Source: Neohoeflea coraliihabitans (GTDB taxonomy: Bacteria > Pseudomonadota > Alphaproteobacteria > Rhizobiales > Rhizobiaceae). Taken from it: a stretch of DNA of 64,000 nucleotides. Positions 24,870 to 34,230 of this stretch are shown here, piece by piece. Location of the stretch: NCBI RefSeq assembly GCF_019334345.1, contig NZ_JAHWQX010000004.1:430892-494891 (forward strand), given 5' to 3'. Under the pieces are notes generated by a model, which saw only the letters and a program-made list of their open reading frames with translations, ran no database searches and was not told the DNA's origin. Made by a program: the position numbers and the translations under genes. Each line of letters starts with the position of its first letter. The stretch's first letter is position 1.

Positions 24870-25807
24870 TGTTCGATTGCCCGATCGAAGAGTCCGGTGG
24901 CGTCCTTTCCGGACCCGTCCGCCAGCCGCTGCAGATGCTGTCGGAGCAGGAATACGGCCATAACGGCACGATCCATGATGATGCGACCGCCCGCAGCGTC
25001 GGCTTTGAGGGTGGCACCATCGAGGGGCCGACGCATTTCAGCCAGTTTGTTCCGCTCTGCCACGCCCTGTGGGGCGACGACTGGCTGGCGCGTGGCTGCC
25101 TCTCGGCCCGTTACCGGGCACCCGCCTATGAGGGCGACAGCCTGCGCGCCTTCCTGCGGCGTCCGGACAAGGACGGCGCTGTCGCCGAAATATGGATGCA
25201 GCGCGACGACGGCACCGAGATCCTGCGCGGCACCGCCTCCCTCGGTCCGGACTTTCATGACACGGCGCTGACGCGCCGCCTTGCCGAATTGTCTCCGGCC
25301 CGCCAGCCGGTCATTCTGTCCAATGTCGAGATCGGCGCCCGCGTGCCGCGCCTGCCGGTGCGCCTTGATGCCGACCGGCGGGTCGGCAAGCTCTATCCCT
25401 TTTCGCTGGCCGACAAATTGCGCCGCATCACCGAACCCTCGCCGCTCTACACGGCGGCGCAGGCGCCCTGGGACCGCCCGCTGGTGCCGTTTGAAATGAT
25501 CAGCGTGCTGATGCAGCACAGCTGGGAGGACAGGTCGGTCGATATCAAGGGACCGGCGGTCGGTCTGTTTGCCGACCAGGAGATCCGGCTGCTCGACGGT
25601 CCGGTCTTTGTCGGGGAGGACTACGAGGTCGACCGCGAGGTGGTGTTTCTGAGCGAGAGCCGCCGCACCGAGAGCGTCTGGATCCGCACCCGGCTGCTGC
25701 GCCCCGGCAGCGACGAGGTGGTCGCCGAAATGCTGCTCAACTGCGCGTTCATGAAGGAATCCTACGCGCCCTATGAGAGCGAGCGCAAGGCGCTTTACGG
25801 CGGCTGA
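24869..25807 (+). CDS. Double hot-dog (MaoC-like) dehydratase-type protein
   Basis: A 312-residue protein with two related halves. The first half has GHNGTIHDDATARSVGFEG, then GPTHFSQFVPLCHALWG, the pattern of MaoC/FAS1-type hot-dog proteins where an Asp and His hydrate enoyl-CoA. The second half (about 190-310) looks like a second hot-dog without those residues. A hydratase or thioesterase acting on CoA esters is likely. Overlaps the upstream flavoprotein gene, so co-translated. Confidence 0.65.
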   Translation: MFDCPIEESGGVLSGPVRQPLQMLSEQEYGHNGTIHDDATARSVGFEGGTIEGPTHFSQFVPLCHALWGDDWLARGCLSARYRAPAYEGDSLRAFLRRPDKDGAVAEIWMQRDDGTEILRGTASLGPDFHDTALTRRLAELSPARQPVILSNVEIGARVPRLPVRLDADRRVGKLYPFSLADKLRRITEPSPLYTAAQAPWDRPLVPFEMISVLMQHSWEDRSVDIKGPAVGLFADQEIRLLDGPVFVGEDYEVDREVVFLSESRRTESVWIRTRLLRPGSDEVVAEMLLNCAFMKESYAPYESERKALYGG

Positions 25808-25894
25808 CCGCGGCTAGAGCGCAGGCCGCCAAGGGTTGTGAAGAGCAGTTGGCGGCGGGCAGGCGGGGCGGCGACAGAGGCAAGGACAGACGGA

Positions 25895-26749
25895 ATGGAG
25901 TATTCGGACATTCTCTGTGAGAAGGCGGACGGCCTTCTCACCATCACCCTCAATCGTCCCGATCGGATGAACGCCTTCACCTATGGCATGCGTGACGAAC
26001 TGCTCGACGCGTTCGACCGCGCCGATGCCGATGATGACGTGCGCGCCGTCATCATCACCGGAGCCGGACGGGCTTTCTGCGCCGGTGCTGATCTCGCCGG
26101 CGATGGCGAAAGCCTGAAGGGCGAGACGCCGGACGCGCCATTTCGCGATGGCGGCGGCATGGTGACCCTGCGTATGTTCGACCTCAACAAGCCGATCATC
26201 GCCGCATTCAATGGTGCGGCGGCGGGTATCGGCGCCACACTGTGTCTTGCGGCAGACGTACGGATTGCCGCATCGCATGCAAAATTCGGCTTCGTCTTCA
26301 CGCGTCGCGGCGTTGTGCTCGAAAGCTGCGCCGCGTGGTTCCTGCCGCGCATCGTCGGCATGCCGCAGGCGTTGCGCTGGGCGGTTTCAGGCGCGCTTTT
26401 TCCCGCCGCCGAGGCGCTGCGCCACGGTCTGGTGTCCGAACTGGTCGAAGCGCAGGAACTGCTGCCGCGCGCCCGGGAGATCTGCCGCGAATTGACGGCC
26501 GACACCTCCGCCGTCTCGGTGGCGCTGGTGCGCCGCATGCTCTGGCAAATGGCCGGGGCCGATCATCCGATGGAAGCGCATCGGATGGAATCGGCCCTGT
26601 TCGGCGCCATGGGCAAATCGCCCGACGCGGCCGAGGGCGTCGCCTCCTTCTTTGAAAAACGTCCGCCCGCCTTCCCCATGCGCCCCTCGCGGGACATGCC
26701 GGACACGGCGCGCTTCTTCGCCGCGCCCGACTATGAGGACGAAAGCTAG
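25895..26749 (+). CDS. Enoyl-CoA hydratase/isomerase (crotonase) family protein
   Basis: A 284-residue crotonase-fold protein. LNRPDRMNAFTYGMRDEL is near residue 18. The oxyanion-hole region GRAFCAGADLAGDGESLKG is near 64, and FNGAAAGIGATLCLAADVRI, which forms the second oxyanion contribution, is near 108. VFTRRGVVLESCAAWFLPR carries a Glu in one of the usual catalytic positions (the Glu164-like site). The ATG at 25895 (RBS AAGGA) marks the start. It converges with the thiolase gene 12 bp away. Confidence 0.92.
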   Translation: MEYSDILCEKADGLLTITLNRPDRMNAFTYGMRDELLDAFDRADADDDVRAVIITGAGRAFCAGADLAGDGESLKGETPDAPFRDGGGMVTLRMFDLNKPIIAAFNGAAAGIGATLCLAADVRIAASHAKFGFVFTRRGVVLESCAAWFLPRIVGMPQALRWAVSGALFPAAEALRHGLVSELVEAQELLPRAREICRELTADTSAVSVALVRRMLWQMAGADHPMEAHRMESALFGAMGKSPDAAEGVASFFEKRPPAFPMRPSRDMPDTARFFAAPDYEDES

Positions 26750-26760
26750 GCGCGCGCGCC

Positions 26761-27900
26761 TCAGCGCTTTCTGTGTTTTGACAGGATCGAGGTGCCGGCG
26801 GCCGCGAACATGCCGCCGAGACCATGCGCCAGCGACACGTCGATATTGTCGCACTGTGCCGCCGCTGTGCCGCGCAATTGCCGCACGCTCTCCTGCACCG
26901 CATACATGCCGTAGCGCCCCGTATGGGTATAGGACAATCCGCCACCCGTGGTGTTGACCGGCAGGCGGCCACCCGGCGCCGTGGCGCGGCTGGCGATCAG
27001 ATCACCGCCTTCGCCGCGCTTGGCAAAGCCGAGGGCTTCCAGCGCGAAGATCGGGATGTGCGCGAAGGCGTCATAGAGCATCAGGTGATCGATGTCGTCC
27101 GGGCCGACGCCGGCCTCTTTGAACGCCATGGCGCCCGACTGCGCGAACACATCGGCAAACGCCATATCCGGCATCTGGCTGATCAACGCCTCGCCATAGG
27201 CCTCGCCCGAGCCCCACAGCCACACCGGCGTTTCGCTGAGATCGGCCGCCCGCTCGGCAGCGGTGACCACCAGCGCGCCGCCGCCATCGGTCACGACGCA
27301 GCATTCGAACAGGTGCACCGGCCAGGCAATCATCTTCGAGGCCAGCACGTCGTCGACGGTGATCGGGTCGCGCAGCATGGCGCGCGGTGTTTTCGCCGCC
27401 CATTCGCGCTGCACGACAGGCACCATCGCCAGCGTTTCCGCCTTCATGCCGTACTGGGCCATGTAGCGCGTTAAGGGCAGGGTGAGGGCGGTGGTCGGTC
27501 CGACCGTACCGTAGGGTAATTCGAACTGCCGGTGCAGGTCGGTGAACTGCATGTCGACGGCCTCGCGGCCGATGCCGGACCGGCCGCTTTCGCCATGCGC
27601 GATGAGCACCGTTTTGCATTGCCCGGCGGCAATCGCCGCCGCCGCGTGCCGCAGATGCACCATTGTCGAGCAACCGCCGATATCTGTTCCATCCAGCCAG
27701 CTTGGCTTCAGACCCAGATAATTGGCCACCAGGTTGGGCCGCTCGTAGCTGGTTGCCAGGCCGTCGACATCCGCGAGGGTAAGGCCCGCATCGGCCAGCG
27801 CGTCGCGCGCCGCCTCACTGATGAGTTCAAGTTCCGACATGTCGTCGACAATGCCGATGCGCCGGGTTTCCGCGGCGCCCACGATTGCGAGTTCGGTCAA
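26761..27900 (-). CDS. Thiolase-family protein (SCPx/lipid-transfer type)
   Basis: A 379-residue thiolase-fold protein. Cys77 in IGGCSTMVHL is the likely acyl-accepting cysteine, and GGGLSYTHTGRYGMYAVQE gives the His near residue 320. The C-terminal Cys-x-Gly of classical thiolases is replaced by AHGLGG. This places it in the SCPx/acetyl-CoA-acetyltransferase-like group that works with a DUF35 partner, encoded directly upstream. TTG at 27900 is the best start, since it follows the partner's stop by 16 bp and the protein begins at the usual ELAIVG. It may cleave 3-ketoacyl-CoA or perform a retro-aldol/Claisen step on a branched substrate. Confidence 0.85.
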   Translation of the reverse strand: MTELAIVGAAETRRIGIVDDMSELELISEAARDALADAGLTLADVDGLATSYERPNLVANYLGLKPSWLDGTDIGGCSTMVHLRHAAAAIAAGQCKTVLIAHGESGRSGIGREAVDMQFTDLHRQFELPYGTVGPTTALTLPLTRYMAQYGMKAETLAMVPVVQREWAAKTPRAMLRDPITVDDVLASKMIAWPVHLFECCVVTDGGGALVVTAAERAADLSETPVWLWGSGEAYGEALISQMPDMAFADVFAQSGAMAFKEAGVGPDDIDHLMLYDAFAHIPIFALEALGFAKRGEGGDLIASRATAPGGRLPVNTTGGGLSYTHTGRYGMYAVQESVRQLRGTAAAQCDNIDVSLAHGLGGMFAAAGTSILSKHRKR

Positions 27901-27916
27901 TGCTCTGTCTCTCTGG

Positions 27917-28327
27917 TTAGCGCTTTGGGCGGAAATGCAGCAGGGTGACGCCGTCAGCGGCGTCAAAGAATACCGGCTCCAGCGCCATGTCGACCAACAG
28001 CTGCTCGGGATCGGCCGGGCTGTCGACGATCTGCGTCATCAGCCGCGGGCCCTCCTCCAGTTCGGCGATGCCGACACAGTAGGGGCGCTCGAATTCGGGC
28101 ACGCGGGCCCGGCTGATGACGAAGGAATAGAGGGTCGCCTTGCCGGAAGCCTCGACGACCTCGACGGCATCGCTGCCGCAGTGCGGGCAGAAGCTGCGCG
28201 GCGGAAAACAGGTTTTGTCGCAGGGCGTGCAGTGCTGCAGCAGGATCTTGCGCTCGGCAATCCCCTTCCAGTAGTGCGCGGTCTCGGGGGTCGGTCGCGG
28301 AACCGGCCGCGTCGCGTTGGTGGACAT
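27917..28327 (-). CDS. DUF35 zinc-ribbon/OB-fold protein, thiolase partner
   Basis: A 136-residue protein. The rubredoxin-like zinc ribbon has cysteines in CTPCDKTCFPPRSFCPHC (C-x2-C ... C-x2-C), followed by an OB domain (about 60-130). These proteins bind acyl-CoA and form complexes with thiolase-like enzymes. The ATG at 28327 has a perfect RBS (AAGGAGGGTGACC). The frame extends upstream to 28387 without an RBS. First gene of a two-gene minus-strand operon with the thiolase. Confidence 0.88.
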   Translation of the reverse strand: MSTNATRPVPRPTPETAHYWKGIAERKILLQHCTPCDKTCFPPRSFCPHCGSDAVEVVEASGKATLYSFVISRARVPEFERPYCVGIAELEEGPRLMTQIVDSPADPEQLLVDMALEPVFFDAADGVTLLHFRPKR

Positions 28328-28390
28328 GGTCACCCTCCTTGCCAATTGTCTGGCTGCTTTCATTTCATACCGTGACTGCGATTTCAACTA

Positions 28391-28420
28391 TTGACACGGT
28401 TCGAAACGGCGAACTAGCTT
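28391..28420 (+). promoter_or_regulatory. Sigma-70-like promoter for the FadB/FadJ-like gene
   Basis: TTGACA (28391-28396), an 18-bp spacer, then TAGCTT (28415-28420). The spacer contains the palindrome TTCGAA, a possible operator core. Located 100 bp before the start codon. Confidence 0.5.
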
Positions 28421-28521
28421 GCCGCGCAATCCATGGCCCGCCAGGCCGCAGCCATTTGTGGTGTGGTCCACCTCCCTCTCGACGGGACATTCGTCCGCAA
28501 CAACCGCCGGAGAAAATCCAC

Positions 28522-30654
28522 ATGATCAGGTACGACATTCGCCCCGATGGAGTTGCGGTCCTTCTCTGGGATCTGGAGGGCCAGGCCGCCAATGTCCTGA
28601 CCGGCGACAGCATCGAGCGCTACGGCGAACTCGCCCGCCGCGCCATCGCCGATCCCGCCGTTCGCGGCGTCGTTGTCGCCTCCGCCAAGAAGGATTTTCT
28701 CGCCGGCGCCGATCTCACCAAGATCCTGCCCGGCGACATGGACCGCGACACCTACGAGAAGCGCATTCTCGGCTTTCACCGGATTTACCGCGACATCGAG
28801 ACGTCCGGCAAACCGTTTGTCGCCGCGCTGAACGGCAGCACGCTCGGCGGCGGCTATGAACTTGCGCTGGCCTGCCACTATCGCATCGCCGCCGATAATC
28901 CGTCCGCGCGTTTCGGACTGCCGGAAGTGACGCTGGCTCTGCTCCCGGGCGGCGGCGGCACGCAGCGTCTGCCGCGTCTGATCGGCATCGACAAGGCCTT
29001 GCCGCTGATTCTGTCGGGCAAGGTCCTGAAGGTCGCCGAGGCGCTCGACCATGGCATGCTCGACGCGATCGCCAGTGCCGACCAGTTGCTCGAGACCGCC
29101 TGCCGCAAGGCGCTCGAGCTGGCCGCCGGGGACGTCGTGCAGCCCTGGGACCGCTCGGACGCCGCACCGCAGGTGAAGGACAATGCGGCATTTGAAAAGG
29201 CGGCAGAGGACATGCGCGCCCGCACACGCGGCCTGCAGACGGCGCCGGAGCGCGCTCTGGCCAGCGTGCGTGAGGGCATGGCCATACCGTTCGATGACGG
29301 CATTGCGATCGAAACCCGGAATTTTGTCGACTGCTGCTTTGACCCGCAATCGTCGAACACCATCCGCACCAGCTTTTTCGCAGTGCGCGCCGCGCGCAAG
29401 CTCGCCAGCCGCCCGGACGGCGTGCCGACGCGGCAGTTTTCCCGCATCGGCGTGCTCGGGGCCGGCATGATGGGCGCCGGCATCGCCCAGATCGCCGCCG
29501 CAGCGGGCATCGAGGTCGTTCTTCTCGACACGACTATGGAACAGGCGGAAAAAGGTCGGGACGGGATCCACGCACGGCTCGAACGCCGCGCCCGCGGCGA
29601 CCGGGCGGCCCTCGACAAGGCCGAAGGGCTGCTGGCCCGCATCGAACCGACCGACGACTTCGACCGCCTCGCCAATGTCGATCTGGTTGTCGAGGCGGTG
29701 TTCGAGAACCGCGCGGTCAAGGCCGATGTGACGCGGCGCGCCGTCGCCAGAATGAAGCCGGGCACCGTCTTTGCCAGCAACACCTCGACCCTGCCGATCA
29801 CCGGTCTCGCCGAGGCCAGCAGCCAGCCCGATCTTTTCATAGGCATGCATTTTTTCTCGCCGGTCGACCGCATGGCGCTGGTCGAGATCATCATGGGCGA
29901 GCAGACCTCGGACACCGCACTGGCGCACGCCCTCGATTTCCTCAAGGCGGTGCGCAAGACGCCGATCGCCGTGCGCGACGGGCGCGGCTTCTACACCAGC
30001 CGGGTGTTCGCCACCTATATCTACGAGGCGCTGGAAATGCTCGAGGAGGGGGTGGCGCCGCATCTGATCGAGGAAGGCGGTCTTCTGACCGGGCTGCCGA
30101 TGGGTCCGCTGGCGCTCAGCGACCAGTTGTCGATCGCGCTGGCCTACAAGGTGCAGTGCCAGGAACGCGCTGATCTCGGCGATGCCTTCAGGGAAACCGC
30201 CGCCTATCGCGTCTGCCGGCTGATGGTCGACGAACTGGGACGCAAGGGACGCAGCGATGGCGCCGGCTACTATGATTATTCGGCAAACGGCGACAAGTCC
30301 CTGTGGCCCGGCCTCGCCGGACAGTTCGAACCGCTGGCCGATCAGCCCGCCCCCGCGGAACTGGCGGAACGCTTCTTGATGCTGCAATCGATCGAGACGT
30401 TGCGTTGCCTCGAGGAAGGGGTGCTGCTGCGACCGATCGATGGCGATGTCGGTGCGGTGCTCGGCTGGGGCTACCCCGCTTTTCGTGGCGGACCGGTCGC
30501 CTATGTCGATACGCTCGGGCAGGCGGCCTTTCTTGCCCGTTGCGAGCACTACGCGGCGCGCTATGGCGAACGTTATGCCCCGCCGGAAAATCTGCGCCGT
30601 ATGGCGGCGAATGGCGAGCGCTTTTACAGCGCCGCCGATCCGTCCCGCTTCTGA
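28522..30654 (+). CDS. Bifunctional enoyl-CoA hydratase / 3-hydroxyacyl-CoA dehydrogenase (FadB/FadJ-like)
   Basis: A 710-residue beta-oxidation enzyme. The crotonase domain (1-190) has ADLTKILPGDM and GSTLGGGYELALACHYRIAA, with LPEVTLALLPGGGGTQRLPR holding the catalytic-Glu region. The NAD-binding dehydrogenase domain starts near 309 with IGVLGAGMMGAGIAQIAAA. The C-terminal 3HCDH domains include FFSPVDRMALVEII and GFYTSRVFATYIYEA. It hydrates enoyl-CoA and oxidises the 3-hydroxyacyl-CoA. The start at 28522 fits the domain start; the frame runs further upstream without homology. Divergent from the thiolase pair, which supplies the last step. Confidence 0.93.
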   Translation: MIRYDIRPDGVAVLLWDLEGQAANVLTGDSIERYGELARRAIADPAVRGVVVASAKKDFLAGADLTKILPGDMDRDTYEKRILGFHRIYRDIETSGKPFVAALNGSTLGGGYELALACHYRIAADNPSARFGLPEVTLALLPGGGGTQRLPRLIGIDKALPLILSGKVLKVAEALDHGMLDAIASADQLLETACRKALELAAGDVVQPWDRSDAAPQVKDNAAFEKAAEDMRARTRGLQTAPERALASVREGMAIPFDDGIAIETRNFVDCCFDPQSSNTIRTSFFAVRAARKLASRPDGVPTRQFSRIGVLGAGMMGAGIAQIAAAAGIEVVLLDTTMEQAEKGRDGIHARLERRARGDRAALDKAEGLLARIEPTDDFDRLANVDLVVEAVFENRAVKADVTRRAVARMKPGTVFASNTSTLPITGLAEASSQPDLFIGMHFFSPVDRMALVEIIMGEQTSDTALAHALDFLKAVRKTPIAVRDGRGFYTSRVFATYIYEALEMLEEGVAPHLIEEGGLLTGLPMGPLALSDQLSIALAYKVQCQERADLGDAFRETAAYRVCRLMVDELGRKGRSDGAGYYDYSANGDKSLWPGLAGQFEPLADQPAPAELAERFLMLQSIETLRCLEEGVLLRPIDGDVGAVLGWGYPAFRGGPVAYVDTLGQAAFLARCEHYAARYGERYAPPENLRRMAANGERFYSAADPSRF

Positions 30655-30704
30655 AAGTCTGGTTCTGATCTGGCCGCTTGGCCTCTTCGCGAGCGCCCGC
30701 CGCC

Positions 30705-31154
30705 TCAGTCGGCTTGGGTTGCCGCGCCGACCAGCTTGTCGAGGGCGCCCTGCATCTTTTCAAACGATGCATCGGCCCCTTCGACGCCGTGACGCGTTTT
30801 GATTTCGGACGGCTGCTCATAGGCGACCATCGTCTTGCCATCCGCTTCCCAGACCAGCACCCGGAGCGGCAGATCAAGCCCGGCGCGCCGATCAGCGGCA
30901 ATCACCGGCGTGCCGATCTTCGGGTTGCCGACAACGATCAGCATGGTCGGCTCCATCTCAGTGCCGACGGAGCTCGCACCCTCGGCATGGTCAATCTGTG
31001 CGAAAATCGTCGCCCCGGCCTTCTCGGCGGCGCTGACAAAGCGCGTCACCGTCTCATCAACGCTGTGCGGGCTGGTTGTTTCCATCAGTTCGGCGGCGTT
31101 CGCGCCAAGGGCAACAACGCTCAGCGCCAGACCGGCGACTAAAGATTTCAGCAT
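30705..31154 (-). CDS. DUF302-domain periplasmic protein
   Basis: A 149-residue protein with signal peptide (1-20, ending ANAA). The DUF302 domain includes SPHSVDETVTRFVSAAE, FAQIDHAEGAS and a LPLRVLVWEADGKTMVAYEQP stretch. The function of DUF302 is not established; such proteins are common next to copper and redox genes. It is the last gene of the minus-strand copper-type cluster, 81 bp after the multicopper oxidase. Confidence 0.87.
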   Translation of the reverse strand: MLKSLVAGLALSVVALGANAAELMETTSPHSVDETVTRFVSAAEKAGATIFAQIDHAEGASSVGTEMEPTMLIVVGNPKIGTPVIAADRRAGLDLPLRVLVWEADGKTMVAYEQPSEIKTRHGVEGADASFEKMQGALDKLVGAATQAD

Positions 31155-31235
31155 GGGTAGATCCTTTCGCGTTCGACATCTTCAGCCAAGTAGCGCTGAG
31201 ACGTCTGAGGTCCACCCGCCGCCGCGCGGTCCCGG

Positions 31236-32633
31236 CTAGCTCACATCGAACCAGGTCGTCATCCCCGCGGCCGCATGCTCCAGCATATGGCAGTGATACA
31301 GCCACTTACCGCGATTATCGGCGACGAACGCAATCTCGGTCGTCTGCTCCGGTCCGATCAGGAAGGTGTCGCGCCACGGCTGGTCCTCGTCGATCTCGCT
31401 GCCGGATCGCGACAAGACGCGAAAATGATGGCCGTGAACGTGCATGGCGTGCACCCAGCTGGTGAGATTGACTGTTTCAATGACAATCGTTTCTCCGGGT
31501 TCGGCGGCAAAAAGCGGCTCTTTGGCGAGATTGGCGATGCCGTTGAAGGCCCAGGACTGGCGCGTCCGCGGGAAATCCTCACCCTCGAGCCGCTTGCCAT
31601 TGTAGGTGATATCCACCGGGCCGCCCATGGCGCCGCCCTGCATCACCACCTTGACCCGGCGCGCGCCGGCAAGGTCCGGCTCCGCGATCGCATTCGGCGC
31701 GAGCGGCAGAACGGCAGGCGCGGCATTGCTCGCCGTCTCGCCCGCGGTGGCCGCAAAACCCACCAGCGGGAACGGCCGCGTGGTCGACAGTTCCTCGATG
31801 ACGAAATCCTCTTCCGCCTTGACGAGGAGATCCATACGTTGCGCTGGTCCAAGCAGCGCCGGCGCATAGGGCAGGGTGGCCGGCTCACGCAGCGGTTGCC
31901 CGTCATAAGCCAGGACCTTGGCGCCAAACCGGTTCGGGTCGATCTCGAAAACGCGCGCATTGGCGGCATTGATCAGCCGCAGCCTGTAGGTTTCGCCGCG
32001 CTTGAGCCGCAGCTTCGGCTGAGCCACGCCGTTCACCGTGATCCAGTTGCCGAGCCGCCCGCCATGCGCCCAGTCCATCAGGGCCCCGAAACTCTCGGTG
32101 TCGAGAATCCCCGGCTGCACGAGCCGCCAGTCGTCGACAACCAGCGTCAGGTCATGCGCCCGGTCAAAGGCCGGCTGTTCTTCATCGACGATCAGCGGCC
32201 CGTAAAGGCCCCGCCCGACCTGGTTCCAGCTCTTGTTGTGGGCGTGGTACCAATAGGTCCCGGCATCCGGAACCACGAAGTCGTAGGTAAAACTCTCCCC
32301 TGGTGCCACCGCCGCCTGCGTCAGCCCGGCGACGCCGTCCATGGCATTGTCGATGCGAATGCCGTGCCAGTGGATCGATGTCGGCTCTGTGAGCTCATTG
32401 GTGAAGCGCACTTTCACCCGCTCGCCGCGCTTCAGCCGGATTTCCGGCCCGGGCACCTGACCATTATAGGTCCAAAGCGGCGAGTCCGGCCCATCCGGCG
32501 TATAGAGTTTCCTGGCTGCCGGTCCGGCCTTAAGATCAAGCCATCCGTCACCGGTTTCAGCCAGTGACAGCGTCGGCAGCGGCAGCAGGGTTGCGGCACC
32601 GCCGGCCAGCAGGGAGCGTCGTGAGATCATCAT
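31236..32633 (-). CDS. Multicopper oxidase (CueO/laccase-like), Tat-exported
   Basis: A 465-residue protein. The Tat signal has MISRRSLLAGG at the N-terminus. Copper-site motifs are complete: HWHG (type 2/3), WYHAH, HVHGHHF near the C-terminal part and YHCHMLEH, the HCH-type T1/T3 motif with axial Met. Likely oxidises Cu(I) in the periplasm with O2. The start overlaps the stop of the di-haem cytochrome gene. Slightly shorter than typical CueO; no long Met-rich insert is visible, but the neighbouring cytochrome c' carries one. Confidence 0.93.
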   Translation of the reverse strand: MMISRRSLLAGGAATLLPLPTLSLAETGDGWLDLKAGPAARKLYTPDGPDSPLWTYNGQVPGPEIRLKRGERVKVRFTNELTEPTSIHWHGIRIDNAMDGVAGLTQAAVAPGESFTYDFVVPDAGTYWYHAHNKSWNQVGRGLYGPLIVDEEQPAFDRAHDLTLVVDDWRLVQPGILDTESFGALMDWAHGGRLGNWITVNGVAQPKLRLKRGETYRLRLINAANARVFEIDPNRFGAKVLAYDGQPLREPATLPYAPALLGPAQRMDLLVKAEEDFVIEELSTTRPFPLVGFAATAGETASNAAPAVLPLAPNAIAEPDLAGARRVKVVMQGGAMGGPVDITYNGKRLEGEDFPRTRQSWAFNGIANLAKEPLFAAEPGETIVIETVNLTSWVHAMHVHGHHFRVLSRSGSEIDEDQPWRDTFLIGPEQTTEIAFVADNRGKWLYHCHMLEHAAAGMTTWFDVS

Positions 32634-33517
32634 TCCTGGTCCAGCAAATAGGTTGCGATAGCGCTCAGATCCTCGTCGGTGAGAAAGGCCGTGCCGTCGC
32701 GCACGACCTCGCCCATCGAGCCGCCGAACACGTCACCATCCGGCAGCACGCCGGTTTTCAACGCATAGGCAAGCGTCTGCCTGCTCCAGCCATTGTCGAG
32801 GAGCGCTTCGGCCGTGATCGGCGGCGCCACATCACCGTCCGGCAGATCCTCCGCACCATGCAGCTTCAGCTCAACCTGGCGCGCCCCGGCAAAATTGCGT
32901 GGCGTATGGCAGGCGCCGCAATGCGCCGGTCCCTCGACGATGTATCTGCCGCGGTTCCAACGCTCCGATTTGCCCGGCTCCGGCTTGAACGGTCCAGGTT
33001 TTAAAAACACCGCGCGCCACAGCTTAACCCCGTCGCGGAAACTGAACGGAAACGGCACCTCCTGTTCCCTCGAAGGCGTCGCGACCGGCGGAACCGTCTG
33101 GAACGCGGCCCACAGATCGGCGATATCCTGATCCGTTAACCGGCGGTAGAAGGGGTAGGGGAAGGCCGGATAATAAGGCTTGCCCTCCGGCGATACGCCT
33201 TGCCGCACCGCCCGCGCAAAATCCTTTCGCGACCACGATCCGATGCCTTCTTCAACATCGGTGGTCAGGTTGGGCGAATAAAAGGTTCCGAACTCGGTCG
33301 GCAGCGCGACGCCGCCGGCCAGCGGCGCCCCATTATTGGCGCTGTCGGTATGACAGGCGATGCATCCGGCCATGCGGGCAAGATAGGCGCCGCGGCCTGC
33401 ATCCCCTGTCTTTTCGTCGAGTTGCACCGTTTCGCTGATCGGCCAATAGGCCAGACTGGCGACCACCGCACCGGCAAGGACCAGCGCCGCGAACGCAACA
33501 AGCAGGAGCTTTCTCAT
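32630..33517 (-). CDS. Di-haem cytochrome c
   Basis: A 295-residue protein with an N-terminal membrane/signal segment (about 4-24) and two CxxCH sites: CIACH near residue 52 and CGACH near 199. The arrangement resembles the cytochrome subunits of periplasmic dehydrogenases. It may carry electrons between the multicopper oxidase or other periplasmic donors and the respiratory chain. ATGA overlap with the multicopper oxidase gene; 3 bp after the cytochrome c' gene. Confidence 0.92.
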   Translation of the reverse strand: MRKLLLVAFAALVLAGAVVASLAYWPISETVQLDEKTGDAGRGAYLARMAGCIACHTDSANNGAPLAGGVALPTEFGTFYSPNLTTDVEEGIGSWSRKDFARAVRQGVSPEGKPYYPAFPYPFYRRLTDQDIADLWAAFQTVPPVATPSREQEVPFPFSFRDGVKLWRAVFLKPGPFKPEPGKSERWNRGRYIVEGPAHCGACHTPRNFAGARQVELKLHGAEDLPDGDVAPPITAEALLDNGWSRQTLAYALKTGVLPDGDVFGGSMGEVVRDGTAFLTDEDLSAIATYLLDQE

Positions 33518-33520
33518 CGC

Positions 33521-34171
33521 CTACTTCTTCTCGCTGCGAAACTTGCTGTGGCAGGCCGAGCAGGTTCGCGCCAGCATGTTGAACACGCCATCGACGGGCA
33601 TCGCGGCCAGTTGTTCGGCTGAGGGACCCGAGCGTCCCGCGCCCATCATGCCGCCGCTCATCATGCCGGAACCGCTGCCCATCATGGTCGACGAACCGCT
33701 GCCCATCATGCCGGAACCGGCCGTTCCCATCATGTCGGCCATCCCGGAGCCGCCCATTCCGGAGTTGGCGGTGTCGCCGCCGGGCATGGCAAGGCCATTG
33801 CCGGCCGCGGCCTCCAGGCCCTCGGCTTCGACGGCAAGGCGCTCAGCCAGGGCCGCGAAATTCTCCCAATCACTCCAGATGGCCGCCTTGGCCTCGGACG
33901 GCGCGCCGCCGCTGCCCTCCGGAAAGAGACGGGTTAGATTGTCACCGGAATGCACCCTGATGGTTCTGGCGCCTTCACGCATCGCATCGGCATCGTAAGC
34001 CACGTCGCCACGCATCATCGCCGACAGCTCTTTGACCACCTTGCCCATCGCCATCATGCCGTCCATGCGCTCCTTGACGATGCCGGTGGCGCCGCCATGC
34101 GCCAATGCCACGGCGCTGGCGCCGGTGAGCACGATTGCAGCGGTGAGGGTGGATTTCAAAAATTTCGTCAT
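33521..34171 (-). CDS. Cytochrome c'-type protein with Met-rich insert
   Basis: A 216-residue secreted protein: signal peptide (1-24, VALA-H), a cytochrome c'/c556 four-helix region and the haem site CSACH (204-208) at the far C-terminus, as usual for this family. Unusual is a Gly/Ser/Met-rich insert at about 139-176 with some 12 methionines, many as MM pairs, just before the last helix. Such methionines are typical Cu(I) or Ag(I) ligands in periplasmic copper proteins. The family is normally about 150 residues, so the insert explains the length. Confidence 0.88.
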   Translation of the reverse strand: MTKFLKSTLTAAIVLTGASAVALAHGGATGIVKERMDGMMAMGKVVKELSAMMRGDVAYDADAMREGARTIRVHSGDNLTRLFPEGSGGAPSEAKAAIWSDWENFAALAERLAVEAEGLEAAAGNGLAMPGGDTANSGMGGSGMADMMGTAGSGMMGSGSSTMMGSGSGMMSGGMMGAGRSGPSAEQLAAMPVDGVFNMLARTCSACHSKFRSEKK

Positions 34172-34230
34172 GTTTCTTCTCCTGGAATCGGGTCAATGCG
34201 GAGGCGTGCAAAGGCGCCCCGCGTGCAAGG

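Noticed and set aside
28414..30549. A 711-codon open frame on the minus strand opposite the FadB-like gene
   Set aside because: It lies wholly antisense to a gene with clear domain motifs. Its translation is low-complexity (Arg/Gly/Ala/His rich) and matches no family; such frames are common in GC-rich DNA.
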